Shown here in pieces: positions 28,832-35,129 of a stretch of DNA of 35,129 nucleotides; position 1 is the first letter of the stretch, and each line of letters opens with the position of its first letter. The stretch is from positions 1 to 35,129 of the IMG/VR virus record IMGVR_UViG_3300047299_000011; one strand, 5' to 3'. The notes beneath the pieces are model-generated. The model had not been told where the DNA came from. It saw nothing but the letters and a program-made list of their open reading frames with translations, and did not search any database. Made by a program: the position numbers and the translations under genes. Source of the DNA: a virus.

Positions 28832-28989
28832 TATTTCACCTTTTTAGGCTTCTTTGCAGTTTTAGCAGCCGCTTTAAAAGCCGCCTCAGTAGGAGCGCCT
28901 TTAGAGCCGACCTTACGCATTTTTTCACCAGAACCAGCTTTTATGCGTTGTTGTTTGGCATGGATGTTAGCGTAAAGACCTTGCTTCAT
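28831..28989 (-). CDS. Small basic phage protein, 52 aa
   Basis: MKQGLYANIHAKQQRIKAGS, then GEKMRKVGSKGAPTEAAFKA and a Lys/Ala tail. A recognisable type of small lysine-rich protein in aquatic phages, generally next to DUF6321/DUF6496 genes. Overlaps: ATGA upstream and TAATG downstream. Function unknown. Confidence 0.7.
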   Translation of the reverse strand: MKQGLYANIHAKQQRIKAGSGEKMRKVGSKGAPTEAAFKAAAKTAKKPKKVK

Positions 28990-29135
28990 TTCTTCTTCCT
29001 TTTAGATTCAGAAATAGCAATCGCAATAGCTTGATCTTTAGACTTTACTACTGGGCCTTTTTTGCCAGAATGAAGCGTTCCCGCCTTAAATTCTCGCATG
29101 ACCTTGCTGATTTTCTTCTCAGCCTTAGTCTTCAT
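28986..29135 (-). CDS. DUF6496-like small basic protein, 49 aa
   Basis: KISKVMREFKAGTLHSGKKG followed by VVKSKDQAIAIAISESKRKKK. This matches the DUF6496-type pattern (KVMxEFKxGxLxSGxxGxxV, then QAIAIALSEA). Strongly basic, with a C-terminal helix. Function unknown. Coupled on both sides by ATGA. Confidence 0.75.
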   Translation of the reverse strand: MKTKAEKKISKVMREFKAGTLHSGKKGPVVKSKDQAIAIAISESKRKKK

Positions 29136-29275
29136 TTCTTGGCTTTCTTTGCCATGTTCTTGGCAGTACGCTCACCACGTTTAGGCATGGGCTTACCAAC
29201 AGCAACCATAATGGTCAAAGGCATAGCCTTCTTTTCCTTTTTAGGCATCTTGGGACTGGTTGTTTTTCCGTACAT
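29132..29275 (-). CDS. Small Lys/Met-rich protein, 47 aa
   Basis: MYGKTTSPKMPKKEKKAMPL, then TIMVAVGKPMPKRGERTAKN and a Lys-rich end. Extremely basic, with almost no predicted secondary structure. First of four adjacent basic micro-genes, overlapping the next by ATGA. Function unknown. Confidence 0.65.
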   Translation of the reverse strand: MYGKTTSPKMPKKEKKAMPLTIMVAVGKPMPKRGERTAKNMAKKAKK

Positions 29276-29279
29276 GATT

Positions 29280-29483
29280 TCACCTTACAAGTTTGGTTGC
29301 GATAAAAGAAATGATGCCTCCAACAACAGAAGCAACTGCCATACCGACAAAGAAGCCACCTTTGGACTTGTTTGCCATCTCTAAAAGGGTTTTGATGTCT
29401 TGGCGAAGTCCATGAACTTCTGCTTGGAGAGCCTCTACTTGGGCTTCCAACTTACCAAATTCTCGTGGGTCAATATCAGACAT
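29280..29483 (-). CDS. Coiled-coil membrane protein, XhlA-like, 67 aa
   Basis: Residues 8-40 form a heptad coiled coil (EFGKLEAQVEALQAEVHGLR, QDIKTLLEM). One transmembrane segment follows (FFVGMAVASVVGGIISFIA, about 45-63) and a short basic end. This is the layout of XhlA/haemolysin-type holin-associated proteins. It lies well away from the lysis genes, within the head genes. Confidence 0.7.
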   Translation of the reverse strand: MSDIDPREFGKLEAQVEALQAEVHGLRQDIKTLLEMANKSKGGFFVGMAVASVVGGIISFIATKLVR

Positions 29484-29676
29484 TTGCGACTTTCTTAGGT
29501 CTACCCATCTTCTTGATTGGAGTAGGAGGGGCTAGAACAACAGGTTTATCAGTAGATTCGACCATTTCTTCTTGGTCGATGCGTACATAGCCCTGATGAC
29601 CTTTCATTGAGTCAATATCATGTTGATACGTGAAAGTAACAGTTTGACCACTTGCTAAACACCGAAAGGTTGCCAT
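29476..29676 (-). CDS. Hypothetical protein, 66 aa, with AT-hook-like tail
   Basis: The N-terminal half is beta (MATFRCLASGQTVTFTYQHD), followed by an acidic turn, and the C-terminus is Pro-rich, ending KKMGRPKKVANV with the GRPKK AT-hook-like motif. Similar short proteins accompany capsid genes in phages. It might fill the head-tail interface or bind DNA. Its ribosome site sits within the terminator-like hairpin region. Confidence 0.6.
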   Translation of the reverse strand: MATFRCLASGQTVTFTYQHDIDSMKGHQGYVRIDQEEMVESTDKPVVLAPPTPIKKMGRPKKVANV

Positions 29677-29689
29677 AAGAACTCCGTGG

Positions 29690-29712
29690 AAAAGGGGGTT
29701 ATTAGCCCCCTT
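29690..29712 (-). terminator. Terminator-like hairpin after the 107-aa head gene
   Basis: On the minus strand AAGGGGG (29712-29706), loop CTAATAA, CCCCCTT (29698-29692), then TT and CC. A stable 7-bp stem with a very short T-tract, so termination is probably partial. It lies 4 bp after the stop of the 29716-30039 gene. Confidence 0.6.
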
Positions 29713-29715
29713 GGA

Positions 29716-30039
29716 TTACACCATGCGAACAATAATAATGTCCATTGTTGCAGATGCTAAGTCAACTGTTGAACCAGATTCATTTTGAATGCGGAACTTA
29801 ACTGTGTTTGCGGCAGAAACATAACCTGTTACTGTCAAACCAACCAAGTCAACTGCCAAAGATGAACACAAAACCATGTCGCCAAGGGCAACACCAGGTA
29901 CTGTGACATCATCTGTTTCACCAGCGCCATCAACCAATGAACCTGCGTTCAAAGTTGCTGTAACTGCCCATGTATCGCTGAACAAGCCACGGAACTGATC
30001 GTTACCACGACGAGTTACTACCGAAGATGCGGTCGCCAT
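29716..30039 (-). CDS. Head-associated protein, 107 aa (decoration candidate)
   Basis: A small beta-rich protein (SDTWAVTATLNAGSLVDGAG, TVPGVALGDMVLCSSLAVDL, VTGYVSAANTVKFRI) directly after the capsid gene and enclosed by two terminators. The isolated, high-expression position and size suit a capsid decoration or cement protein. Similar short proteins follow capsid genes in many phages. No diagnostic motif. Confidence 0.65.
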   Translation of the reverse strand: MATASSVVTRRGNDQFRGLFSDTWAVTATLNAGSLVDGAGETDDVTVPGVALGDMVLCSSLAVDLVGLTVTGYVSAANTVKFRIQNESGSTVDLASATMDIIIVRMV

Positions 30040-30060
30040 AATTTATCCTCCTAGATTAAG

Positions 30061-30089
30061 AAAAAAACCCCCCACCCGAAGGCGAGGGG
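30061..30089 (-). terminator. Strong terminator after the major capsid gene
   Basis: On the minus strand CCCCTCGCC (30089-30081), loop TTCG, GGTGGGGGG (30076-30068), then seven T (30067-30061). Nine pairs with two G-U. A UUCG tetraloop and a T-run make it a strong intrinsic terminator, 12 bp beyond the capsid stop. Confidence 0.9.
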
Positions 30090-30100
30090 AAATGGCAACA

Positions 30101-31075
30101 TTAGGCTGGTACTGCCAACGCAAAAGCGCCAGAAGCATTAGCGGCAGAGCTAGTAGCGTTTGTACGCAGAGCTTTAACACCATAAATAGTGTCAGCAGTA
30201 AACAATGTACCAAGGTACTCTTGTTTGTACTGAGTCTGTGAACGAATACCAAGTTGCTCAACCAAGACCATAGAGTCTTTATGACCCATCAAGCAAATGC
30301 GGTCAGCACCAGAAGAACCAGCACCGAAGTCAGCATTAGAAGATGCAAACACAGCCATGCCGTACAGTTGACCGATTTCACCATTGCGGATCGCATCGCC
30401 GTTACCAACGAATGCTTGCTCAGTGTAACGAGCCAAACCCATCAAAGTGTTGCGGCTTGAAGGAGGGATCAGGAAGAAACGACCATCCATAGGAATGTCA
30501 TTGTCGTCCAAACGCTGAATAGTGCGGCGGATAGCAGCATCAGTCAGGGCGGCGGCGTTAGAAGATGTGCTGTTGTAAGCAGTAGTACCATCAGAACCGA
30601 TATAGGCTTTGGTGGTTGTATTGCTTGTAGCATAGTCATCAGTACCAATTGTTGCGCCGTTAAAAGCACGACCCAATTGAACCAAATCTGTGTCGATACG
30701 CTTAGCCAAGGCATAACCAGCGTCTTCTGTGTAGAAAGAACGCAAAGATGTCAGGGCTTGAACTTCAACGATGTCTTCGATCAAACGTGAGTATTCATAG
30801 TGCTTGTTGATCAAGACTTGAATGTTTGTGTCGCTCTCAGCGATCAAAGTCACAGCATCTGTAGCGGCTTTAGCAGAAGCAGAACCACGAGCAGGGCTAG
30901 GAATGTTAACAGTGTCACCCTTTTTGCCTTTGAAAGACATCTTCTTGACCAAGTTGGCCAAAACGAGGTTCTTTTTATAGGCGGCAACGATTTCATCACT
31001 CCAAATCTCTGGAATGAAGTTAGCTGCGGATGTAGTGGTTACACTATTTGTGGGGGAAAAGGCGGTATTTGCCAT
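30101..31075 (-). CDS. Major capsid protein
   Basis: A 324-residue protein with an N-arm (SAANFIPEIWSDEIVAAYKK) and the conserved strand-helix pattern FKGKKGDTVNIPSPARG, then YEYSRLIEDIVEVQ, of HK97-fold capsid proteins. The A-domain follows (LDDNDIPMDGRFFLIPPSSR, ALVNGDAIRNGEIGQLYGM-like), and the end is IYGVKALRTNATSSAAN. It directly follows the scaffold gene and ends in a strong terminator, as expected for the most abundant virion protein. Confidence 0.9.
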   Translation of the reverse strand: MANTAFSPTNSVTTTSAANFIPEIWSDEIVAAYKKNLVLANLVKKMSFKGKKGDTVNIPSPARGSASAKAATDAVTLIAESDTNIQVLINKHYEYSRLIEDIVEVQALTSLRSFYTEDAGYALAKRIDTDLVQLGRAFNGATIGTDDYATSNTTTKAYIGSDGTTAYNSTSSNAAALTDAAIRRTIQRLDDNDIPMDGRFFLIPPSSRNTLMGLARYTEQAFVGNGDAIRNGEIGQLYGMAVFASSNADFGAGSSGADRICLMGHKDSMVLVEQLGIRSQTQYKQEYLGTLFTADTIYGVKALRTNATSSAANASGAFALAVPA

Positions 31076-31099
31076 AATTAAATCTCCAAAAAGTTACGA

Positions 31100-31828
31100 T
31101 TACTTAACACGCCCCTCTGAATACGCTTGCATGATTTCATCAGATAGCGCTTCATATCGAGCAGGGTCTTGCATTTTCAGCCGAATAAGGTCAGCCCTAC
31201 GATAAACTCGTTTTGATGACTCTCCAGAACCACCAACATCAACACCTGCGGCCTTTAAATTCTGCTTACGAGTTGCTTCTCCAGCATCACTCGTTTGCTT
31301 CTGTTTAACAGCACGAAGCTCTTTGTATGTTGATAACAGTTCATTGGCTGAATCATAGTCGAATTCTGCGTCAGCCTTCTTGAACAAGTCAATGCGTACA
31401 GGGCTAGACTTCACCCAGTTTGCAAAGTCCTCATTTTTAGCAATATCGCCAAAATCAGGATGTTCTTGAGCCAAACGCTGTTGAATTTGCGCCCTCTTTA
31501 ACTCCATCGTGGCTTGACGTGCCGCAATGATGTCAGGGTGACTATCCACAGTCTTTTGAACTGCCTTCTGAGGATTCTCAAAGAAATCTACTTCAGGCTC
31601 AACTTCTTTAAATTGTTGCTGTTTAGTTGTGAGGTTCTGCCTAATGAGTTCATCTGCGAGCTTTCGGACTTCTCCGACCTCTTGCGCTTGCTTACCAATG
31701 AGTTTTTCAGCCTCTTGGTGCATACGCACGACCTCATCAAGACTCTTATCCCGATATTTCTCAGGGAGTTCTGACTTTGGTTGTTGCTCAACAACTTCTA
31801 GTTCATTTGGCTCATCATCAATCAGCAT
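31100..31828 (-). CDS. Scaffolding protein
   Basis: An acidic, highly helical 242-residue protein just upstream of the capsid gene. It opens LPEKYRDKSLDEVVRMHQEA with a coiled coil, has charged Gln-rich helices (KRAQIQQRLAQEHPDF), then basic C-terminal helices (RRADLIRLKMQDPARYEAL, DEIMQAYSEGRVK) that would bind the capsid protein. This matches head scaffolds in composition and place. AAGGAA precedes the start. Confidence 0.8.
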   Translation of the reverse strand: MLIDDEPNELEVVEQQPKSELPEKYRDKSLDEVVRMHQEAEKLIGKQAQEVGEVRKLADELIRQNLTTKQQQFKEVEPEVDFFENPQKAVQKTVDSHPDIIAARQATMELKRAQIQQRLAQEHPDFGDIAKNEDFANWVKSSPVRIDLFKKADAEFDYDSANELLSTYKELRAVKQKQTSDAGEATRKQNLKAAGVDVGGSGESSKRVYRRADLIRLKMQDPARYEALSDEIMQAYSEGRVK

Positions 31829-31885
31829 ACTTATTTCCTTTTCCTGCCGTTATCGGTTGTAGGAGATTCAACTCGGCACTATTGC

Positions 31886-32113
31886 TTATGAGTTGAGTTT
31901 CTGCTCAGATTTCAACTTGTCGGTATGGCTCTTACCAAACTTGCTATAAGCAGTAGGAAAAGAACCAGACCAACCTTCTAGCCGAAAAGCTGGCGCAGAG
32001 AGAGAGCGGTTGGCTGTAGCGCCGCACTCACACTTCAAGTCTGTTGCCTCATAATCAACAAACTTTTCTGTTTTGTGTCCGTTTTCACAGACATAATCAT
32101 AGAATTTCTTCAT
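31886..32113 (-). CDS. FmdB-type zinc-ribbon protein, 75 aa
   Basis: YDYVCENGHKTEKFVDYEAT, then LKCECGATANRSLSAPAFRL. This is the FmdB-like single zinc ribbon pattern (C-x-NGH or CxxC, then CxCG), common in phage genomes. Basic tail. The role in phages is unknown; protein or nucleic-acid binding is likely. Overlaps the upstream gene by 17 bp. Confidence 0.85.
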   Translation of the reverse strand: MKKFYDYVCENGHKTEKFVDYEATDLKCECGATANRSLSAPAFRLEGWSGSFPTAYSKFGKSHTDKLKSEQKLNS

Positions 32114-32324
32114 ACGCTCTTTCGCTGATCTCTTTAAGATTTCTCAGCCAAGTAAGAATAGATAGTTCACCTTTTTTGAATTGTAGGTCTTTCTCACTAT
32201 CTATTGTAGAAATATTATTCAAAGAAGCAATGATTTTGTCAACATCTTCCATGAGATCAGCCCAACCAGGCTGGGACATCATCTCAAATCGGTCGGTGTA
32301 GTACTTTTCCAGTTCTGGAGTCAT
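32097..32324 (-). CDS. Hypothetical helical protein, 75 aa
   Basis: MTPELEKYYTDRFEMMSQPGWADLMED opens a fully helical small protein (DKIIASLNNISTIDSEKDLQF, LTWLRNLKEISERAYEEIL). It resembles small head-assembly helpers that precede the scaffold in phages. It overlaps both neighbours (ATGA upstream, 17 bp downstream). No firm family. Confidence 0.7.
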   Translation of the reverse strand: MTPELEKYYTDRFEMMSQPGWADLMEDVDKIIASLNNISTIDSEKDLQFKKGELSILTWLRNLKEISERAYEEIL

Positions 32325-32590
32325 GCGTCCTCTGCACCTTCAAACTCAGGCTTTTGCTTGATGATTTGGTATAGGGCTGCTCGGTCTGCACCTGCTACAT
32401 ATTCGTCACCAGAAATCTGTACTTTTCCTGCGCTCAAAGGCTGTTTACCAGAATCACGGGCTTCTTTAGAAGCGTATCCGTAAAAGGTTACTTCTGTTCC
32501 ACGACCTTTAAAGTCTTCTTGAACAGCACCAATATTCCAATAATTGGCGGGGATGCCAAAGTCTGTTTCTACTGATTTGATAAGAGCCAT
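32321..32590 (-). CDS. Hypothetical virion-type protein, 89 aa (paralogue of next)
   Basis: MALIKSVETDFGIPANYWNI, TEVTFYGYASKEARDSGKQP, then a helix near the end (DRAALYQIIKQKPEFEG). Two-layer alpha/beta fold expected. The strand followed by AxxEARxxG at residues 40-49 matches the neighbouring 89-aa protein, though other parts have drifted. It may be a small fibre-assembly or head protein. Confidence 0.65.
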   Translation of the reverse strand: MALIKSVETDFGIPANYWNIGAVQEDFKGRGTEVTFYGYASKEARDSGKQPLSAGKVQISGDEYVAGADRAALYQIIKQKPEFEGAEDA

Positions 32591-32601
32591 GTTTTTTCCT
32601 T

Positions 32602-32871
32602 TTAAATATCGGTTGCACCAGAATATTGGGTTAAAGTTTTTAAAACTGCATAAATAGCAGGAATTAAATCACCTTTTAAATCTTCGACATTAATGTAATG
32701 TGATTCTTGCTGAATAGAAGGCCATCCTGCTTGGCGGGCTTCTTCGGTTGCATGAATTTCAACTTGCACCATAATAGAATTTTTATTTCCATGCAAATTT
32801 GTGATTCGGGCATAGGCTTGGGTTTCCTGTTGTCCGTTTGTGTTGTTAATTGCTGTGATTTTTAAAGCCAC
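32602..32871 (-). CDS. Hypothetical virion-type protein, 89 aa (paralogue of previous)
   Basis: MALKITAINNTNGQQETQAY, ARITNLHGNKNSIMVQVEIH, ATEEARQAGWPSIQQESHYI, then LIPAIYAVLKTLTQYSG. Same length and order of strands and helix as the downstream protein, with ATEEARQAG at the corresponding site. Located just after the tail fibre, so an assembly partner of the fibre is possible. Confidence 0.65.
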   Translation of the reverse strand: MALKITAINNTNGQQETQAYARITNLHGNKNSIMVQVEIHATEEARQAGWPSIQQESHYINVEDLKGDLIPAIYAVLKTLTQYSGATDI

Positions 32872-32886
32872 GATTTTCCTTTTAAA

Positions 32887-35082
32887 TTAAGCGATAACTG
32901 CTAATTTACGAACTGTACCACCACTATCAACGATTTCAATGTAACCCTGAATTGTTAAAGCCATATTAGCGGTGTAAGTTCCAAACTTGACTCGACCTGT
33001 TCCCTTTGGTGTCAGGGCTAGGTCTATGTTAGTGTCTGAGCCTTGTACAGCAACAGACGGGGCAGCTCCAGCAGCAGTACCGCCTAATTGAAGATAGTTA
33101 ACAGCAGACCCGTTTGTTCCAATAAATACTTGGCGCGCGCCGTTCATCAAAAGGTCAATGCCACTTGACGAGCCTTTTGCGTTAAGAACTAAACGTGCGT
33201 TGGCATCGGAGCCTTGCGATGAAATAATAGGACTTGAACCAGTAGCCGCCCCTGTCACCTGTACATAGTTAACAGCAGAGGCTGTGTGGGATATACGGAA
33301 TTGTTCACTTCCACTATTTCCCGATATTGCAGGATTAGAGGCATTGGAAGAAAAAGACATTGCGCCAGTTCCGCCCCACGAAAAATATGGGCCAGAAATA
33401 AACCCCATTACGGGTGCGCCAAAGTTGCTTTGCGGAGGAATTAAACCAAAAGCGGCAGATGTATTGGTTGGGTTACCACCAGAAGTATTTTTTGCTCGTA
33501 AATGAAGAATTGTTGTTGTATCAACAAGCGTTTCAATTGATGCACCTAATGAACGAACAGTCGTCCCAGACCCCACAGTCGGATAAGCCGCCGCACCAGA
33601 ACCACCGCCACCGCTAAAGGTTACTGTTGGTTGTTCTACATAGCCTGAACCTGCGTTTGTGATGGTGATGCCTGTAAGAGAACCTGCGCTAACTGTGGCG
33701 GTCGCCGTTGCTTGAACTCCACCCGCAGTTGTAGGGGCTGTAATAGCAACAGTAGGCGCAGAGGTATAACCCGTTCCGTTATTAGTCCTCGTAATAGCAG
33801 TAACAGTCCCACCATTAGAGATGTTAACCCCTAAACTACCTGCGGCTAGGTCTATTGCTCCTGTGCCTTTGGATTGGAAGACAGCTGATACGTTGGTGTC
33901 TGCACTTTGAGTAGCAACACCAAACACAGGAGCAAATGCTGTTGCTGAGCTTGCTACGCCAAAATAGTTTGTACCTACGCCAGCCCCATCAATTCGGAAT
34001 TGGCGTTGAGAACTACCATTGTGGAAGACAACTGGAGAAGTACCTTTTGACTGCAAAGCCAAAGAAACAGATGCATCACTACCTTGAGCTGAAATTACAG
34101 GAATTCCTGTAGTAGCCGCACCAGTTACTTGAACATAGTTGACTGCGCTAGCGGTGTGGGAGACTTGTGCTTGAGTTGTGCCTCCAAAACCAAGAGTCGA
34201 GGCTGTTTGTAAAACAATTGAGCCTGTATTACCTGTTGTGATGTTTAATTGTGCGGAAGACCGCAAAATGCCTGCACCAAATCCAACTTGTGGTGGAATG
34301 AAAGACAAAGCAGGAGCAGTAAAACTTGCTGTGTCACTTGTGACTGTATTGTTGCGATAAATGCGAACAACATCAGTAGTGGTTGTGCCACCTAAAGAAG
34401 TCTGTCCAGTAGCAGTAAGAGTAGTAAACACTCCTGTAGAGGGTGTTGTTGCTCCTATTGTGGTGTTGTTGATTGCACCACCAGTAATCGCTACATTGTT
34501 GGCATTCTGTGTCGCCATCGTTCCATAAGTAGCAATCGTGGCTTGAATCGCAGTAATAGCGTCCAAAACAGTCTGTGAGTCACCACCAGCACCAGTCTGG
34601 ATGTTATGTGTAACCTTCTGAATCTGTTTGGCAACATCAACTGATACAACCTCACCACAGTTGATCTCTCGACCATCTGTAAGGCTAATCACCAAAGAAC
34701 CATCAAAGTCGATCTTAGCGTCTCTTACGCCAATACCATCAACTCCATCTACACCATCTTTTCCGTCTTTACCATCTCGTCCATCACGACCATTAGAGCC
34801 ATCTAAACCACGCTCTCCCTGATCACCTTTTGGGCCTTGGAGTCCTTGTTCACCATCTTTTAAAGAGGCTACTTTGGTCTGAATATCGTAGTTTAGTGAG
34901 TCAAATTTGGCTTCAAAGTCGGATTTAATCTTCTTTAAACCTTGAATGACAAGTTCAGCACTCTTTCCAATAGAGGCTTGCTTTTGCTCCTCAAGATGCT
35001 TTATAGCCGCTTTTTGCAGCTCAACAACAGCAGTCATCTGCTCGTCAGGAGTCAATCCCTCAAGGTTTTTCAGAAGTTCCAT
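32887..35082 (-). CDS. Collagen-like tail fibre protein, 731 aa
   Basis: Residues 1-75 are helical (coiled-coil trimer likely). Residues 77-118 are 14 Gly-X-Y triplets (GPKGDQGERGLDG, GRDGRDGKDGKDG), which fold as a collagen-like triple helix. The C-terminal 600 residues hold repeats of a beta unit, ASAVNYVQVTGAAT...QGSDA....LALxxKGT, in at least four copies (around 305-350, 360-405, 600-650 and 650-700). They end in strands suited to host contact (GYIEIVDSGGTVRKLAVIA). It is the main tail fibre or spike. Its placement between portal and head genes, rather than with the other tail genes, is unusual. Confidence 0.85.
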   Translation of the reverse strand: MELLKNLEGLTPDEQMTAVVELQKAAIKHLEEQKQASIGKSAELVIQGLKKIKSDFEAKFDSLNYDIQTKVASLKDGEQGLQGPKGDQGERGLDGSNGRDGRDGKDGKDGVDGVDGIGVRDAKIDFDGSLVISLTDGREINCGEVVSVDVAKQIQKVTHNIQTGAGGDSQTVLDAITAIQATIATYGTMATQNANNVAITGGAINNTTIGATTPSTGVFTTLTATGQTSLGGTTTTDVVRIYRNNTVTSDTASFTAPALSFIPPQVGFGAGILRSSAQLNITTGNTGSIVLQTASTLGFGGTTQAQVSHTASAVNYVQVTGAATTGIPVISAQGSDASVSLALQSKGTSPVVFHNGSSQRQFRIDGAGVGTNYFGVASSATAFAPVFGVATQSADTNVSAVFQSKGTGAIDLAAGSLGVNISNGGTVTAITRTNNGTGYTSAPTVAITAPTTAGGVQATATATVSAGSLTGITITNAGSGYVEQPTVTFSGGGGSGAAAYPTVGSGTTVRSLGASIETLVDTTTILHLRAKNTSGGNPTNTSAAFGLIPPQSNFGAPVMGFISGPYFSWGGTGAMSFSSNASNPAISGNSGSEQFRISHTASAVNYVQVTGAATGSSPIISSQGSDANARLVLNAKGSSSGIDLLMNGARQVFIGTNGSAVNYLQLGGTAAGAAPSVAVQGSDTNIDLALTPKGTGRVKFGTYTANMALTIQGYIEIVDSGGTVRKLAVIA

Positions 35083-35129
35083 TATTTCAATTCCGAAGTG
35101 ATGCGGTCTAAGAAGGCTTTTTCCATTTT
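34953..35129. repeat. Right copy of the 177-bp terminal overlap
   Basis: Matches 1-177 at 176 of 177 positions. The difference (T at 35002, C at 50) changes tail-fibre residue 27 from Met to Ile. One mismatch over this length is more like a population variant or a sequencing error than a separate repeat. Confidence 0.9.
35082..35129 (-). CDS. Portal protein, last 15 codons (cut by the window edge)
   Basis: The right-hand copy of the portal 3' end (KMEKAFLDRITSELK then stop), identical to 130-177. The full gene is at 130-2142. Confidence 0.9.
   Translation of the reverse strand, partial: KMEKAFLDRITSELK

Noticed and set aside
1-35129. CRISPR array, integrase/attachment site or diversity-generating retroelement
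   Set aside because: No regularly spaced repeats, no recombinase or reverse transcriptase gene and no template/variable repeat pair were seen.

Overview
The window is one complete, circularly permuted genome of a tailed bacteriophage (Caudoviricetes). Its first 177 bases recur at its end (34953-35129) with a single mismatch. The circle is therefore 34,952 bp, and the two window ends lie in the same place: the start of the tail-fibre gene and the end of the portal gene. Terminase, portal, scaffold, capsid, connector-like proteins, three large internal-virion-type proteins and tail fibres are present. No tail sheath, tape measure or tail tube gene can be seen, so a short-tailed (podovirus-like) particle is the best inference. 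There is no integrase, lysogeny repressor, DNA polymerase, helicase, primase or RNA polymerase, so it probably replicates with host enzymes. The host cannot be read from the sequence. The gene style resembles uncultured aquatic phages of Gram-negative bacteria, but this is an impression, not a result.

The genes fall into four transcription blocks. (1) A late block on the minus strand runs from terS (3791) through terL and portal, across the artificial window junction into the tail fibre (35082), scaffold, capsid, connector proteins, small basic proteins, tail proteins, internal virion proteins, lysis genes, a zincin and a phosphoesterase, ending at 15689. Most of its genes overlap by ATGA or TAATG. 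(2) A small plus-strand island at 4453-6024 encodes an ArdC N-domain-like antirestriction protein, a GP88-like protein and very small proteins. All but the two ATGA-coupled genes carry the same unusual leader (AGGCGT-type). (3) An early minus-strand block (12088 down to 6132) holds a winged-helix regulator, a long structured intergenic RNA with its own promoter, a replication-type protein, a DNA methyltransferase, the remains of a second (cytosine-5) methyltransferase, RusA, many small unknown genes and an HNH/Ref-like nuclease. (4) A plus-strand recombination block (12210-15696) holds a Sak3/DUF1071 annealing protein, an SSB-like protein, a MazG-like pyrophosphohydrolase and two homing-type endonuclease genes.

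Two divergent hubs (4329-4452 and 12089-12209) feed the blocks. Blocks 2 and 3 converge on back-to-back terminators (6031-6088). Blocks 4 and 1 converge with an 8-bp overlap of coding sequence at 15689-15696.

The most notable observations are these: the 470-nt structured RNA at 11057-11528, with a 25-bp G-U-rich stem; two endonuclease genes whose insertion scars are still readable (a 20-bp direct repeat, and a replaced mazG 3' end); an internally deleted cytosine methyltransferase whose two ends survive; a second structured, tRNA-T-arm-bearing gap at 14002-14196; four tandem 8-bp repeats upstream of terS; and an apparently leaderless regulatory gene at 12088.
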